This document shows positions 43,474 through 58,400 of a stretch of 64,000 bases of DNA, in pieces. The DNA is from Megaleporinus macrocephalus (taxonomy: Eukaryota > Chordata > Actinopteri > Characiformes > Anostomidae): contig CM038709.1 of assembly GCA_021613375.1 (NCBI GenBank), positions 38,585,656 to 38,649,655 on the forward strand, read 5' to 3'. Below the pieces are notes generated by a model. The model did not search any database. It saw only the letters and a list, made by a program, of their open reading frames with translations, and was not told where the DNA came from. The stretch's first letter is position 1. Each line of letters starts with the position of its first letter. The translations under genes and the position numbers were made by a program.

Positions 43474-46400
43474 GTAAGGCAGGAACCCAGGCTGAATTCT
43501 GCGCGGAGGGGTGAGGAACAGTGGAGAAGGTTCTGTGGAAAGTCCTCCGTGAAGGAGACGCGCGTTACCTTCCTGAAACTGAGGCGCACTTCAGCGCTCC
43601 GGTCTCACCAGAGCGGTCAGTGGTCCCTACACGGGGGGTCAGCATCACACATTCAAACTGTCTATCTGTCACTCAGCTTCTAAAACCAGCCAGAGAGGAT
43701 GAGGTTGGGGCACCATTAAACCTACACGAGATGCTGTTTTGTCCTCGTGACTTCACAAGAAAGTGAAACTGATGTGTGGGCGCTGTGCCTCCTCCCACTC
43801 CCACAGAGTGATGTTCTAAAGCTCTTCTCTGTTACACCAGGGCTGCGAGATTTAGGTCCCAGTATAACTGTAGTGTTACTTCACTACAGAGTCCGTAAGG
43901 TCACGTGATTATTTGTTAATTAGTTGAGACTTGGCCACGAAAAAGTACTAATTAATATATTAAGGCAACTAAATTATATTGAAGCTACAAATTATTATTT
44001 AAGTCTACTTATTAGTTATTATATCATGGTTACAAATTACTATATTGAGATTACATATTATTATATTGAGGCTGCTTATTACTATATTGAAGCTACAAAT
44101 TAATATTTGAGGCTACAAATTATATATTAAAGCTAGAAAGTATTATATTGTGGCCCAAAGTAATATATTTTAAATCTACAAATTAATATATTCTGTCCAC
44201 AAATTATTATATTTAGGCTACAATGTAATATATCATAATATATAAAATAATAATTTGAGGCTACTCATTACTATGTTAAAGCTACAAATTATGTCAATGG
44301 CACAAAGTAATATTTTAAAGCTACAAATTAATATATTGTGGCCACAAATATTGAGGCTATAAATGTAATAGAATAGTAAATGAAAGTTACTCATTACTAT
44401 ATTAAAGTTACAAATTATGTTATGGCCTTAAAATTAATATTTTGAAGCTAGAAATTAATATACTGAGGCCACAAATTACTACAGTGAGGCTACTATTTAA
44501 TATATTGAGTCTCCAGATTAATATATTGAGGCTACAAATTACTATCATGAGGCTACTCTTTACTATATTGAAGCTACAAATTAACATTTGAGGCTACAAA
44601 TTATTATATTAAACTACCAATTACTACATAGAGGCTACAAATTATATATTAAAGCTAGAAAGTATTATATTGTGGCCCAAAGTAATGTTTTTTAAATTTA
44701 CAAATTAATGTATCCTGTCCACAAATTATTATATTTAGGCTACAATGTAATATATTGTGGCTACAATTTAATATTTTGAGGCCACAAATTAATATATTGA
44801 AGCTACAATATTTGAGGCTACAAATTATTATATTAAACTACAAATTACTTTATAGAGGCTACAAATTATATATTAAAGCTAGAAAGTAATATAGTGTGGT
44901 CTACAAATTGATATATTCTGTTTACAAATTATTATATTTAGGCTACAAAGTAATATTCTGAGGCTACAATTTAATATTTTGAGGCCACAAATTAATATTT
45001 TAAAGCTACAAATGAATATATTGTGGCCACAAATGATTGTATTGAGGCTAGTCATTAATACATTGAGTTTACCCATTATTATATTAAAGCTGTCATAAAT
45101 TAATATATTGTGGCCACAAATTATTATATTTTGGCTTCAAAGTAATATACTGAGTCTCCAATTTAATATAACGAGACAAATTATTACAAAAAACTATCGT
45201 GATGCTACTATTTACTATATTGAAGCTACAAATGAATATATTCAGTCCATAAATGATTATATTTAGGCTACAAAGTAACATATTACAGCTATAAATTAAT
45301 ATTTTATGGCCACAAATTATTATATTGAGAATAGAAACTAATAATTTGAGGCTACTCATTACTATATTAAAGCTACAAATTATGTTAATGGCACAAATTA
45401 ATATTTTAAAGCTACAAATTAGTATATTGAAGCTATAAATTAATGTTTGAGGCTACAAACAATTATATAAAGTTACAAATTACTATAGTGAGGCCACAAA
45501 TTATTATATTAAACTACTAATTACTACATAGAGGATACACATTATATATTAATGCTAGAAAGTAATATATTTTGGCCAAAAGTAATATATTTTAAATTTA
45601 CAAATTTATATATTCTGTCCACAAATTATTATATTTAGGCTACAAAGTAATATATTGAGGCTACAAATGATTATATTGAGGCTAGTAAATAATATATTGA
45701 CATTACCCATTACTATATTAAAGCTACAAATTATGTTAAGGCACAAATTAATATTTTAAAGCTACAAATTAATATATTGTGGCCACAAATGATTATATTT
45801 TGGCTTCAAAGTAATATATTGAGTCTCAAATTTAATATATTGATGCTACAAATTACTATCATGAGGCTATTAGTTACTATATTGAAGCAACAAATTAATG
45901 TTTGAGGCTACAAATGATTATATAAAGTTAGAAATTACTATATTGAGCCTACCAATTACTATATTAAGCCTACAAATTAATATATTGAGACTTCCCTTCC
46001 TATATTGAAGCTAAAATTATTATAAATTATATTATAGCTATTATAGCTAAATTATTATATTGAGGCTACAAATGACTTTATTAAGGCTTCTCATTACTTT
46101 ATTGAAGCTACTCATTTTTATATTAAGGCTAAACAAATGATTATAGTTAGTCTACAAAGTAATATATTGAGGTCACAAAATACTATATATTGAGACTACA
46201 AGATAATATCGAAGCCACAAATGAATATATTGAGGGCACCAATTACGATATTGAGACTAGTAATAAATAAACTGTGGCTACTCATTACTATATTAAAGCT
46301 ATTATATTGAGGCTACAAATTAATATATATTGAGGCTATAAATAACTATACTGAGGCCACAAATTACTATATTGAACTACAAATTAATACATTAAGCTCA

Positions 46401-49400
46401 CAAAGTAGGCTTCGGCACCTCAGTTTACAAACTCATTGCGTCAGTACAGTAAACTGGTTAAAGATACAGTTCTGCTTTTGCATTTGGGCTCTTTTAATCT
46501 GTTGGTTTACCAACTAATTTGCAAAAACATGCATAGGAGACACAAAACATTAAACTTACTATTTTTGTTCCCCTTAGAGTTGGAAACACGTTACTATAAT
46601 TGTGACTTTTAGGAAGTTTCCAATGAAAGCTCTTTTACAGTAGCGATGAGATTCTTTTTATAACCATGTTGTTTTAACTGTAGCTTCTAGAAGTGAAACT
46701 CTGATGCATCACACAAGATATTATCCACTTCTTTCACAATAAGATATTGTATTTATGATTATTTACATCTGTTTCAATGATATCAGGTGTCCTTACTGGT
46801 AAAAAATACATTTACTGATAAGATAAAGGCTTTTAAACAGATACCTAGGACTTTAGCACAGTAGTGTATATACAAATTTTAAACTGCCTTTGCCCCTGGG
46901 TTCCTGACCTTAACACCAAAACATACTTCAGGTCTGTGGGAAACACTGGGATGCTTTGAAAGAGTTAACCTCTTAACCGTCCCCTCCTTTTTACCAATTT
47001 CCGCCTGAAAACACATACCCATGTCTTGAAGCTTTTCACTGAAACACTGCATAAATTAGTGTAATTTTCAAGATGTAATGTTCCTGAAAAGCCTTCAAAT
47101 TTGTACTAGAAGCACTAAAAGGCATTGAAATTAATCTGCGATGCTCCAAATATGCTGAAAACAACAACAAAAAAAACAGGCGCTTTTCTAATTTTTATTT
47201 TAAAATTTAAATTTTAGTGTCTACCAAAAATAGAGTTTATGTGTCCCCAGACTTTTTCCTTTAGAAAAGTGTTTCTGCATGTGTCTACAGTCACCAGAAA
47301 AAAAATGGAGTTGATTTCTTTTACTGATTTGAAGTTATTCAAACTGGAGTAGAGAGTGAACAGGGGGTCCCCCCCACTGGTCTATTGGGGTGTCCAAGGT
47401 CCCCCAACCTCCCCAAAATGAAAACAGCTGATTTTACTGCAAAAAAAATATGTATATATTTGTATATGTTATATTCTTATAACTCCCACATCTAAAAATG
47501 TGTTTATTCACTTTCCTTGACAAAATAATGTCATGTATGATTTTTAGGCCATTTTTTACCATATTTTACATGTTTATTATAAGTCCATAACTAAATTATC
47601 TTCTTGGAAAGTCAGTCAGTTTATAACCTCAGACTGTACTTTTATTTTGGTATCGTTTGGAGCTGTTTATCTGGTGTAAAACTCCCTCTGCTGCCCGATT
47701 TCAGTAGATCGCCGCCGCTACTCTTCCTTTTGAGCTTTACTAATCATTCTTAAACATCATAAAATATCGTTTTCTTTGGTTTGGGACTTTGATTAGGGTT
47801 CATAGTTAATGTTTTGATCGTTGTTCTTCAGTGATCAGGACCCCCACAGGACCACCACAGAGCAAGTATTATTTGGGTGGTGGGGTATTCTCAGCACTGC
47901 AGTGACACTAATGTGATGGTGGTGTGTTAGGGGGTGTTGTGCTGGTGTGAGTGGATCAGACACAGCAGTGCTGCTGAAGTCACTGTCCACTCACTGTTCA
48001 CTCCTACTTGTATGTGTACTCTTCCACAGCAGCAGCATATGATGGAGTGTTTTATACTACGACAGTTTTCCTAAAATTGTATTGCTTATAGTATCACAAT
48101 ATATCACAATGTATTGAATTATAATCCATGTATTGTCAGGCTTATGCCATTATATGTCCTAGCAGATGTTTAATAATAAATCAGGACTATATGTATTAAT
48201 AACATGGTGTGCGTAAAGCTTACGTTTACTCCAGCTTAAATATGGTGGGTCTGTGATCACTCTGAATGTTCCACTCCTCATCCTGAGCTCAGATCACACT
48301 TATCTAAGCTTTGGCATACTTTTCATTTCTCATCCACAGCTTCACAGCAGGTGCTCACTAAAGGAACCCACCGGGTTGATTTCAAAGATGTAGGAATCGT
48401 TCAGTTGACAGTAAAGCGGCTGGAGGACAGCAATGTTCAATCTGCAACTTCCAAACCACCTGTACCTCCTAAACCAAAGCTGGAGACACTCACTGGAAAA
48501 CCCCTGCAAGCTACTGGTCTACAGGTGATTTTATATATTAATGAATTGCTTAATGATTATATGACACATTCCAGGATGTGATGTTTTATAAATGTTCTTT
48601 CTGTTTCCTTTTTTAAAGCCTGATTCCAAAAGTCACAGAGGTAAGATCTGCATTTTCTGTTTCAACGTCAGATAAAGTTCATTATGGTTGTTAAATTGTT
48701 ATTCGTGGTATATTATTCTCATCCTTTCTTTTTATCATTATTATTTTCTGCCCGATTTTCAAAATATTAACTCCATTCCAACTCCAGATTGTCCGGTATA
48801 ATTGTGTGATTCGGGCCTGTATATACAGCTTTTTGATTGGATGCACGGATTCCAGATAATTCCGGAATTTTTTCCCATACAGAATGAATAGCATGGAAAA
48901 GTGAAATTTTGCTCAACTGACAGGCACTGATTTGCATACACTGACTCAGGGCAGACCCCCAACCATGACTGTAGTGTTGTTTCGACCCGCACTTGTCTGT
49001 TTCTTTCCCCCATAGGGCACCATTTATATTTGAGCCCACCCAAACATTATGGTTTCGTTTAACCTACAACCCGCAAACTGCATGTACTCAATCCACAAGC
49101 ACTAATCCACAGATATACTCTATTTGTCGTTTTTTCGTGTCTCTCCATTCCAAATAGAACTTCCAAACAAACAGTTATCTAGCTAACTGTTCTCTGAAAC
49201 CAGTTGAGAGTTTACTTGGCAGTGTGTTTGGGATCATGATCTTAGTCAACTCAGAACTGAGAATATCTTCTGACCTTAATCGGACTGGTCATACAAAACT
49301 GATATGTAGGAGAAGATATGCACATAGTGCGTCTCTGGTGGGTCTGGTTTGGGTGCTTTGCAAGAAATTCCAATGTGTCAGGTGATCGGCATTCTAGCAG

Positions 49401-52400
49401 CTGTATTTTCTTTCTCTGAAACCAATTGAGAGTTGGCAGCAGATTTTCATCAAGAATGTCTTGGTACATTTGTCAGTTTATCCTTTCTTCAATGATATGA
49501 AGCGTGTCAGTGACGTATTCTGAAAAACAGCCTTACACCATGATCTTCCCACCTCTAAACTTCACTGTTGGTTTGGTGGTTTTAGGGTGATATGCAGCCT
49601 TTTGACCTCCAAACATGAGTATATTATGGCATTCAAAGACTTCAGTTATGGTCTCATCTGACCAGTCTATATTCTCCCAGTATTTCACTGGCTTGTTTAA
49701 ATGTTGGGTAAACTTCAATATTGTTTTTTTTCAGCAATGGAGTCTTATATAGTGAGCGTTCATACCGGCCATGGCAGTTGAGTGCATTACTTATTGTTTC
49801 CTTTGAAACAATTGTACCTGCTGATTCCAGGTCTTTCTGTAGCTCTCCACAGGTGGTCCTTGTCTCTTGGACAACTCCTGTGACAATTCTTTTCACTTCT
49901 CTGTCTGAAATCTTGCGGGGAGCACCTGGTCATGGCCGGTTTATGGTGAAATGATGTCCTTCCACTTTCAGATTATGGCAGCACCAGTGCTCACTGGAAC
50001 CTTCAGTAGATTAGAAATTCCTCTGTAACCAATGCCATCAGAATGTTTTGCAACAACAAGGTTGCGAACGTCTTGAGAGAGCTCACTGGTTTTACCCATC
50101 ATGAGATGTTTGTTGTGTGGCACCTTTTTATGGGCCATCAGTTGAACCAGCAGATATTAGTTTGTACTAAGTGGCAGGATTGCTTTCGAGTTACTGATAG
50201 ATTTCAGCTGGTATCATGACTTTCCATGGCTTTTTGCACCTCTCTTTTTTTTCATGTGTTCAATACTTTCTCCCTGTGTCATTTCTCATTACTACACATA
50301 ATTTATAGACATCTGTGGTTTGATTTCTTGCATGAATGGATTGGACGGGTTGTTCCAATCTATTTGTTCAGTCAGTTGCACAACAGTGCATTCCTATTTT
50401 AGATGTTTTGTGTTTTGGTGGCATTTACACCGAACACTAGTGCTGCCACTAAGCCTTTGCCACCTGCTGGAAGTTACATGCATTATGTACGCATTACCTC
50501 TAGCACTGAAAATCAGTAACATCACAATTTAAAGAAACATTTTTAAAATGCCAATAGCTACGATTTTGGATTTCACGATTAGAAAGCTACGATTTTGGAT
50601 TTCAATTTTAATATGTAAAGCACTCAGACATGAAACTCAGTCTTATTTTTTCTAGCATTGGGTGCTATTTGCACGCAAGCACAGCTCTGATCTACCGCTG
50701 TTTGAATGAGCCCTTGCTGACCGAGCAGTAGAGAGAAGGAAACAAACAGTGGTTTTGTCACTGACTTTGCAATCCCATCCACAGATTCACATCAGGTATC
50801 CAATAAAAGAAACCAGCAAGCTGATTTTAAAGATGTAGGAACAGTTCGGTTGACAGTAAAGCAGCTGGAAGATGGCAGTGTTCAATCTACAAACTCCAAA
50901 CCACCTATATTCCCACTCACTGGAAAACCACTGCATGCTACTGATCTACAGGTGATTTGTTTTTCTTGGTTACTACATTTTTTTAATAAATAAAAAAAGA
51001 GAGAAAAAAATATATATATAGACAAGGTGAGTCAAAAGTCTTAGGACCGACATAAAATGACAAATCTGAATACCTAGCAAATAATGGGTGAGGGTGCATA
51101 TCTTATAGGCTATGTCCTAAACATGGCTACCAGCTTGAAAGCTGCAGTATTGGATCAAGGGCAAGTTTTTGTAATGGGAAGGTGGTCGTGTAGCAGATCA
51201 GAGAAGACCAGAATTGTCTCAGAAATTGATTGATGCAGTCAGATGTGCAATATCTCTTGTGGTTCAAACGTTATTAACACAAAAGGTTGTAACAACAATA
51301 TATAACAACAGAACAGATATATATGTAGCTCAATACATAACATCTCGTTGTTTTAAGTAAAGATCTGTGGTTCTATAATAGCTAGTATCTGAAAATCACT
51401 CCTAACTGAAGTTGTCATAGATGTTTCTGTAATATCGCCTCTGGTTGTTAAAGTTTATTTGAGCCCTTAATTGTACGTACATGTCTGTAATTACTTCATG
51501 ATTATATGAAGTGTTTTCAAAGTCCAGTTTCATTCTTTTAAATATTTTTTCTGTTTTCGTTTTTCACTGGATCCTGAATAAAAAGCCTGCTTTGAAACGT
51601 CATACTGGTAAGACATATTGTCATTATTCTCTTGGACCGCCAGATTATCTTGTATGTTTATCCTTAATGTCCTTGCCAATTGACTTCAAGCATTAAATTC
51701 AATTTAATTTAATTGTGTTTATGCTGTATTTTAAAATGGGCATGAAGTGAAACAAACCCCAAAATTGTTTACTTGTACCTATATATCTCCACATTAAATG
51801 GAAAACAAGCCTAAATAGTTTTCATAAGGCCACCAGAGCTGCTTTAGTGCAGCTTTTCTGTAGGTATTACAAGTCTGAGTAACTGTATTAATCACATGGA
51901 ACACCATTCTTCTAAAAGATATACTCTCAGTCAATGTTTTGAGGATAGTGGTGGAGAGCGCTGTCTAACACTGTGCTCCAGAATCTCCCATAGAGGTTCC
52001 ATTGGGGTTTTGAGATCCAATGGCCGTGAAGGCCATAGCATTTTGGTGGTGTTTAAAGAAAAACACTCTTGTTTTATTATGGTTGCGCATTGCAAAGCTT
52101 GTGATGGTGTGATTTGGGCTTGTATACAGCTTTTTGATCAGAAACCATATAAGTAGTAAGATCTGATTGTGGTCATGTAAATCCCTGTCTTTTTAATTCC
52201 ATCCACAGGTTTGAAGCAGGTGCTTAATAAAAGAACTAAACACGTTCATTTCAAACATGTTGGAAGAGTTCAGTTGACAGTAAGGCAGATGGAAGGCGGC
52301 AGTGCTCATATTCAAAACTCCAAACCACCCCTACTGCCTAAACCAAAGCTGGAGACTCCTGGACAGGTGATTTGGGAATGTGATAAGATTTAAAATCAGT

Positions 52401-55400
52401 TTTCTTAATATTTATCTCAATATTCAACTGTATAAACCTAGTAAATGTTCCAGTTTATGCATTGGTAAATAAGCAGGTAACAGGTGACTTACAATCAAAA
52501 TGTGTTTTTTTTTCATTATATTTAATCCTGGATGAAAAGCCTCCATCCAAAAGTCCCAGAGGTAAGACTTTAGATTGTTTGCTTTGCTCCATATTTCCTT
52601 ACTTAGGAACATCCTCGATTATAGAAAACATATAAAACAACATTTGAAAATAAGATTATTTCTCAGATTTTTTCAAGGTTTGTGAAGATAAAGACAAAGA
52701 CTTTGGGACATGTGAGGAAGAAAGCGTGGCGGGGAAGTGGGACCCCCGTCGCTTCATCTTAAGTGGTTTCAAAGACTCCTGCAAATATAAATTAGTCACA
52801 CTGTTCATTAGTGGTTGCAGTCAAAACGCAGCACATACTTGGGAGCTTCTGGATGAAGACAGGATTGCGGTTACCTTCAGAGAAGACATTGGTGAGTTCA
52901 AATTAAAATTAAGGTTTAACTTTAAGCACATTTTACACTGCCATCTTAATTTCCCAGGTTTGCTACATTTTAAGACCTATTATTCAGTAATTACATGGAA
53001 AACTTATTTTTCAGATTATTATTCAGTTATTTTCAGGAACAACAATCTGGAACCACTAGGGGACACCCGCATTTGTAGTAGTACTTTTTATTCCTTTATC
53101 ATTTGACTCTTACTGTATTGTCTCTAGATATAAAAAGGTTCTTGAGCGAATGCACCATCAAGAAACTGCAGGGCATGAACATTACAGCCTCCCGCTTGGA
53201 GCTCACAGATTCAGTCCTGGTCCAGGGGAACATGAGCGGCATTAAAGAAGACCTGCTTACTGGACATTTCAGCAACAAAGCAAGAAGCGGAGGAGGAGCT
53301 ATAAAATCTTTACTCTGGATTAACAAGCAAAAGAGTGTAGTTGTCACCTTTAAGGACTATCATGGTAAGTCTTGTCTTATGCATGTAACATTAAGGTTAG
53401 CAAATATTCAGATTATGAAATACACAGTCTAATATCCAGAGTAAACACCGTGTGCAGCACAGACAGAAGCTAGATGGACTGGGGACTGGGAGGTTCTGGT
53501 AGGTTGTCACAGGTATCTGGAGCCATGCTGACTGCAGTGCACCCCACAGCTGCTGGAGGGAGCATTGGGAAGGATGCATAGAGACAGATCCAAGATGATC
53601 CAGGTGGTTCCACAGGTGTTCAATTGGATTCAAGTCTGGGGAATTAAGAGTCCAGGGTAGTTCTTGGAAGTCTTGGTCAGTTCTTCCAACCAATGTGGGA
53701 CATTTCTAGCCATGTGTTGTGTCACATTGTCTTGCTGGAAGATCCCCTCCAACCCAGGGAAGACAATCAGCATGTATGGGTTTATGTGATCTGCAAGGAT
53801 GGATTCAGACCCAAATCAGTTGAGAGTGTCTTCCACATGGATGAGTGGGTCCAGAGAATGCCAAGAAAACATCTCCCAGACCATAACGATGCCACCTATG
53901 CTGTCGAAAGAGAGTAGAAAATTATTATTGGTCATAATAATGTGGCTCAACTGTGTAATAGGCTTAATACTCTGCACTGTGGGTACATTAGAATAGTTCT
54001 TTTATCTGACATACCAAATGGCTACAAAATTGCTTAACCCCTGGAACATTTTGAATGTTCTTATCCTATGCTTCACTAGTCAGGAAGGAGTTAACTTACC
54101 AACACAATACATTGGAGGAGAACAATTACTCTGCCAAAAGTTGTTGATCACAGCTGTTCAAATTTCATAACACAAACATGCTTATTGGCAAGTCAGAATG
54201 AAGTAGATCTGAAGAGTCTGAAGTGTAAAGAGATATACACAGTCCTAATATCTATAATTGACACAATCAAAATGAACTTTCTGTTTGACTGACGCTTCTG
54301 GATCAGTTGGGTATGAACGTGACAAGTGATTGTTTTATTTTACTTTCTGTTGTAGTGGCATATGAAGTGGTGCAACAGAGTCATCAACTTTGGGGCACGT
54401 CTTTTACCACTTACCTGTTCTACTCAAGCTTCCAGAAAGCTCTGACTGGAAAAATGGCAACTCTGTCTGGCGTACCTACAAATATCACTATTCCTGTTCA
54501 TGAGGAGGTTCTTAATTTCGTTGAGAAAAATGAACCATTCAAAAAGGACTTTCAGAACCGACTCAGAACGGTTCACGCAAACATCTTTTTTGGCAAGACC
54601 ACGTCACCCAGAAAGATCGCCCTTGAGATGGCCGTTGACAAAGGCTCAATAGCTGCATTGCGAATTGGACCAACATGGGAGTACAAGGCAAGGAGAGAGG
54701 CCCAAGCCTTCCTGACCAGGTACACTGTAGCTGAGTTGGCAGTAAAGGAAGATGTGTGGAAAACGATGAAGAACGATTGTCTCTGTCTTGTCTCTGCTGA
54801 GGCTGGCATCTCTTTCCAGGAAACCAGCTCTAAAGTTGTAATAGTTGGCCTTAGGGAAGCAGTCAGGTCCCTCTTAGAGAAGTCCAGGAGACTTCTGGAG
54901 AACGCAACCAGGGACTTAGTTGTGGAGAGAAAGATTAGCGATGAGTTGATGGTGTCGGACTATTTCAAAATGATTCCTCTCAGATCTGAGCAAGAAATGG
55001 AGTTTGTTGAGTCCTGCATGAACTTGTCAGAGATTCCAGAAGTCAGGAACACGGGCATGACCATACTTGCTTCCGAAACACAGAATTGTCATTGTCTCAA
55101 AGTTTTAGGAAAACAGGAACATATTCAAGATGCTATTAGAGTGGTAAAGCAGAGGCTGTCCTCCATTATCACCGAGAAGCTGACTTACTCCAATGCCGGC
55201 GAGGCCAAAGTACTAGAGAAGCATGAAGTCAATGTAAATGCCAGATGCAAAGAATGGAACTGCAAGGTGTACCTCTCACCAGAGCAAATTAGCAAACCTG
55301 GCTGTACAAGAAGGTTCTTTCACAAGATAAGCAGCTGCATCACTTTGACCATCGCTGAGGGTGACCTGCATCAGTATCCTGTTGATGCTTTGATTTGTCC

Positions 55401-58400
55401 TTTGTCTAAAACCCTGGCTTTTGACAACCCTACTGCCCAACAGCTGCTTGAAGTTGGTGGTTCCCAGATTCAAGAGATGTGCAGCAAGCTTCAAATGGAG
55501 AAGAAGTCTCTACTTCCTGGGGATGTATTTCTTAGTAGGGCAGGAAATCTGCATGCCAAGTCCCTGATATGTGCTGTATTGCCCAAAAGAAACCAATATC
55601 AGGCCTCTCACCACCTGAAATCCGCCATATATCACAGCCTTCACAAAGCAGAAGAAAGGAGTAGTACTTCAGTAGCAATGCCTGTTCTAGGTGTCAGAAC
55701 GTTCGGTTTTTCCATCAAAAAAAGTTGCATTGCAATCAGCGAAGCAATCATGCAGTTCAGCAGTGATCGTCACAGCTCCACAAGCCACTTGAAGACTATG
55801 TTTGTGGTAGATCATGACTTCAGGGTGGTGAAGGAGGTTGACACTCTTGTTGCACAGCTGGTAAGTTTTCTTCAGGTTTGTGTGTCCACATATAGCTAAA
55901 AGGAAACTTTCCTAATAAAATAATAAAACGCACTGCAGTCCATGAGCAATTGTTATATATTCTGTTAGTGTTGTACTCAAGCACACTGGAAATATAACTA
56001 AACAATGACAATGACAGGATTTTAGCAGAAAAAAAAAAAAATATATATATATATATAGAAAAGTGATGGATGCGCATGAATGACAAATAGAGAAGTGTGG
56101 GTGGGTATGTCTTTGGAGTAGAGGTTGACTGAGGTTGAGTGAGTACCGTTAGTTTGGAGGCTGTAAGTTTAACGAAACCGCAATGTTTGGTTGTGTTAGA
56201 AAATGAATAGAACTCTATGGGAAAAAAGAGGGATGAGTGCGGGTCAAACCTACACTACAGTCGTGGTTGGGGGTCTACCCTAAATCAGTGTATGCGAAAT
56301 AATGTGTGTGGGTTAAGTAGAAGTACAACAGATTGGCGTGCACTTTTCCATCCTATTCATTCTCTATGGGATTTTTTTTTTTAAATCAGCTCCAGAATCA
56401 GAATCTGTGCATCTGATCAAAAAGCTGTTTACAATCCTGTATCACACAATCAGACCGGATAATCTGGAGTTGGAACAGAATAGAGCTATGCAGCACAGAC
56501 CTGGCAGAAAGTAAAAAGCGAACAACTTAATAATGCTTTGTAATGCTCAACCATACAGATAAATGAAACTGTTTGCTACCCGTCAACTAGCCATCATCCC
56601 TGATAGGTTCCTAAAACCACCTCTTCAGTGAGTTCAGGCAATGGTCTTGGTCAGTCCTTCCCAGCATCTGTAGCAGGTTTTTGGTTGACTATTCTGCTGC
56701 AAGGCAGTGTGCCATGTCCCTGTGTGTCCCTAGAGAGTCAGGATAAAAGTGTGAGGAGTTTGTTCAAATGATTACAGGCACCTTGTGGTGGTTATCTGAG
56801 GATGCTAAAGCAGAAGGAGGCCAGATACTTAATACTACTGGCCTATAACATCAGTTTAATTACGCCTACAACATATTTTTATTCTGTGAAATATATTCAT
56901 GGATTTTCTCTGATTTTGTTTCTTTTTCAAGCTATCTTCTAAAAGGACACAATCAGCATGTGGACAGATGCCAGCAAATCAAGGTTTGTCATATGTTTAT
57001 GGTAATCCCACTAGGACAGGATATGTATATATATCTACAAAAGTTGTAGGCACCTAAGCTCATTGCTTAAAAGCCTTTATGTTAGCAATCAGTGTGTTTT
57101 CACCACCTGATTTTATTAGAACAGACATAAATAGAATAAATATAATACAAAGTAATATAAATATCTTATTCTGAAAGAAGTTGATCATATCTTGTGCTTC
57201 AGTTTGAAGAACTGCTAGTTCCAGATTTCTCCTGGGTGCCCAGCACTCAATTAAGCCTAGCTTGATGTGTATGTGTATGTGATCTCCTCTGGTCTGACCA
57301 TTTGGTCTAACTCCCTGCAATTAGCATAATTTTCAGATCCTCCTCCATTTGCAGAGAGGATCTCAGAATTGGGCATTAGCACAAAATTTGGAGGTTGAAA
57401 AGACAAAGTTTAAGTCTTAACCTGCCTAAGCGAGTCTGACAAATCAGTTAAGGCCTGTCAAAAAAAAAACAGAGGCAGATGTTTCTTTCCTCGCATCTAA
57501 AAATTCTTAAAGGGGAAGTGAGTCACTGAATGAAGAAGCATTTGCGTGCTGGGGGATTCTCGAGGTTGCTCTCACTTTCTCAGTCATCAGAGCGACAGTT
57601 CAGTAATAAATTATAAAGTCAAAGCACCTCTTAAGCTTGTGGTTTTGTAATATGCAGAGTGATGGTAAAACAAATTTATTGTTTTTTTTTGGGGGGGGGG
57701 GTACTGTCTTCTTGTAAACTAGTAAAAAGCTTAGAACATATGAAACATTAGATGAGTCTAACTTGGATGTGTTGCCAACTGTTATTGTGTAAGCAGAGTC
57801 AGATGCAGGCTGTAGGGCGGGTGCGCAGGGGTGGAGGGCAGGTGTCCAGCCAAGTTTGGTAGTTTAGTTGCTCAAGCAAATCTGATTCAACTGACTTGTT
57901 AATTGTAGAAGAATTTCCAGACTGTGCTGGATAACGGACCCCAGGAGTTTAACAGTCTGGTTCCTGTTCCCATTATTTAATGGAACTGTAATTTTTAAAT
58001 CTTTTCAATAATGTGATGAATGTGTAACCTAAACATAAGGTAGCGTGACTCATTCTTTTTGTGATGTGGCCTGTACAGAGTGTCCCAGGAAGATGACCAG
58101 TAGAGCACATCACGGAGAGGTTGGCACAGTCAGCACATGCAGGTAATATTATCTATTTATTTTGCTTTAATTGTATATCTTTGTGAAATTACATGTTTAT
58201 TTATGATGTATAAAATGTATTTGCAGTCAGACTTATGTATGTTCTTTAACATTTTTCTGTGGTATAAATCAACATCAAACATTAGGAGCTTGATCTTTTC
58301 AGTGAAGGCTTTGTATGAAATGATCTGCCACTGTAAGGAGTGGGTTGCAAGAGCGGAGTGGTTTTATAAGTGGTGTTCCAGTATTCCAAAATCTACAAAC

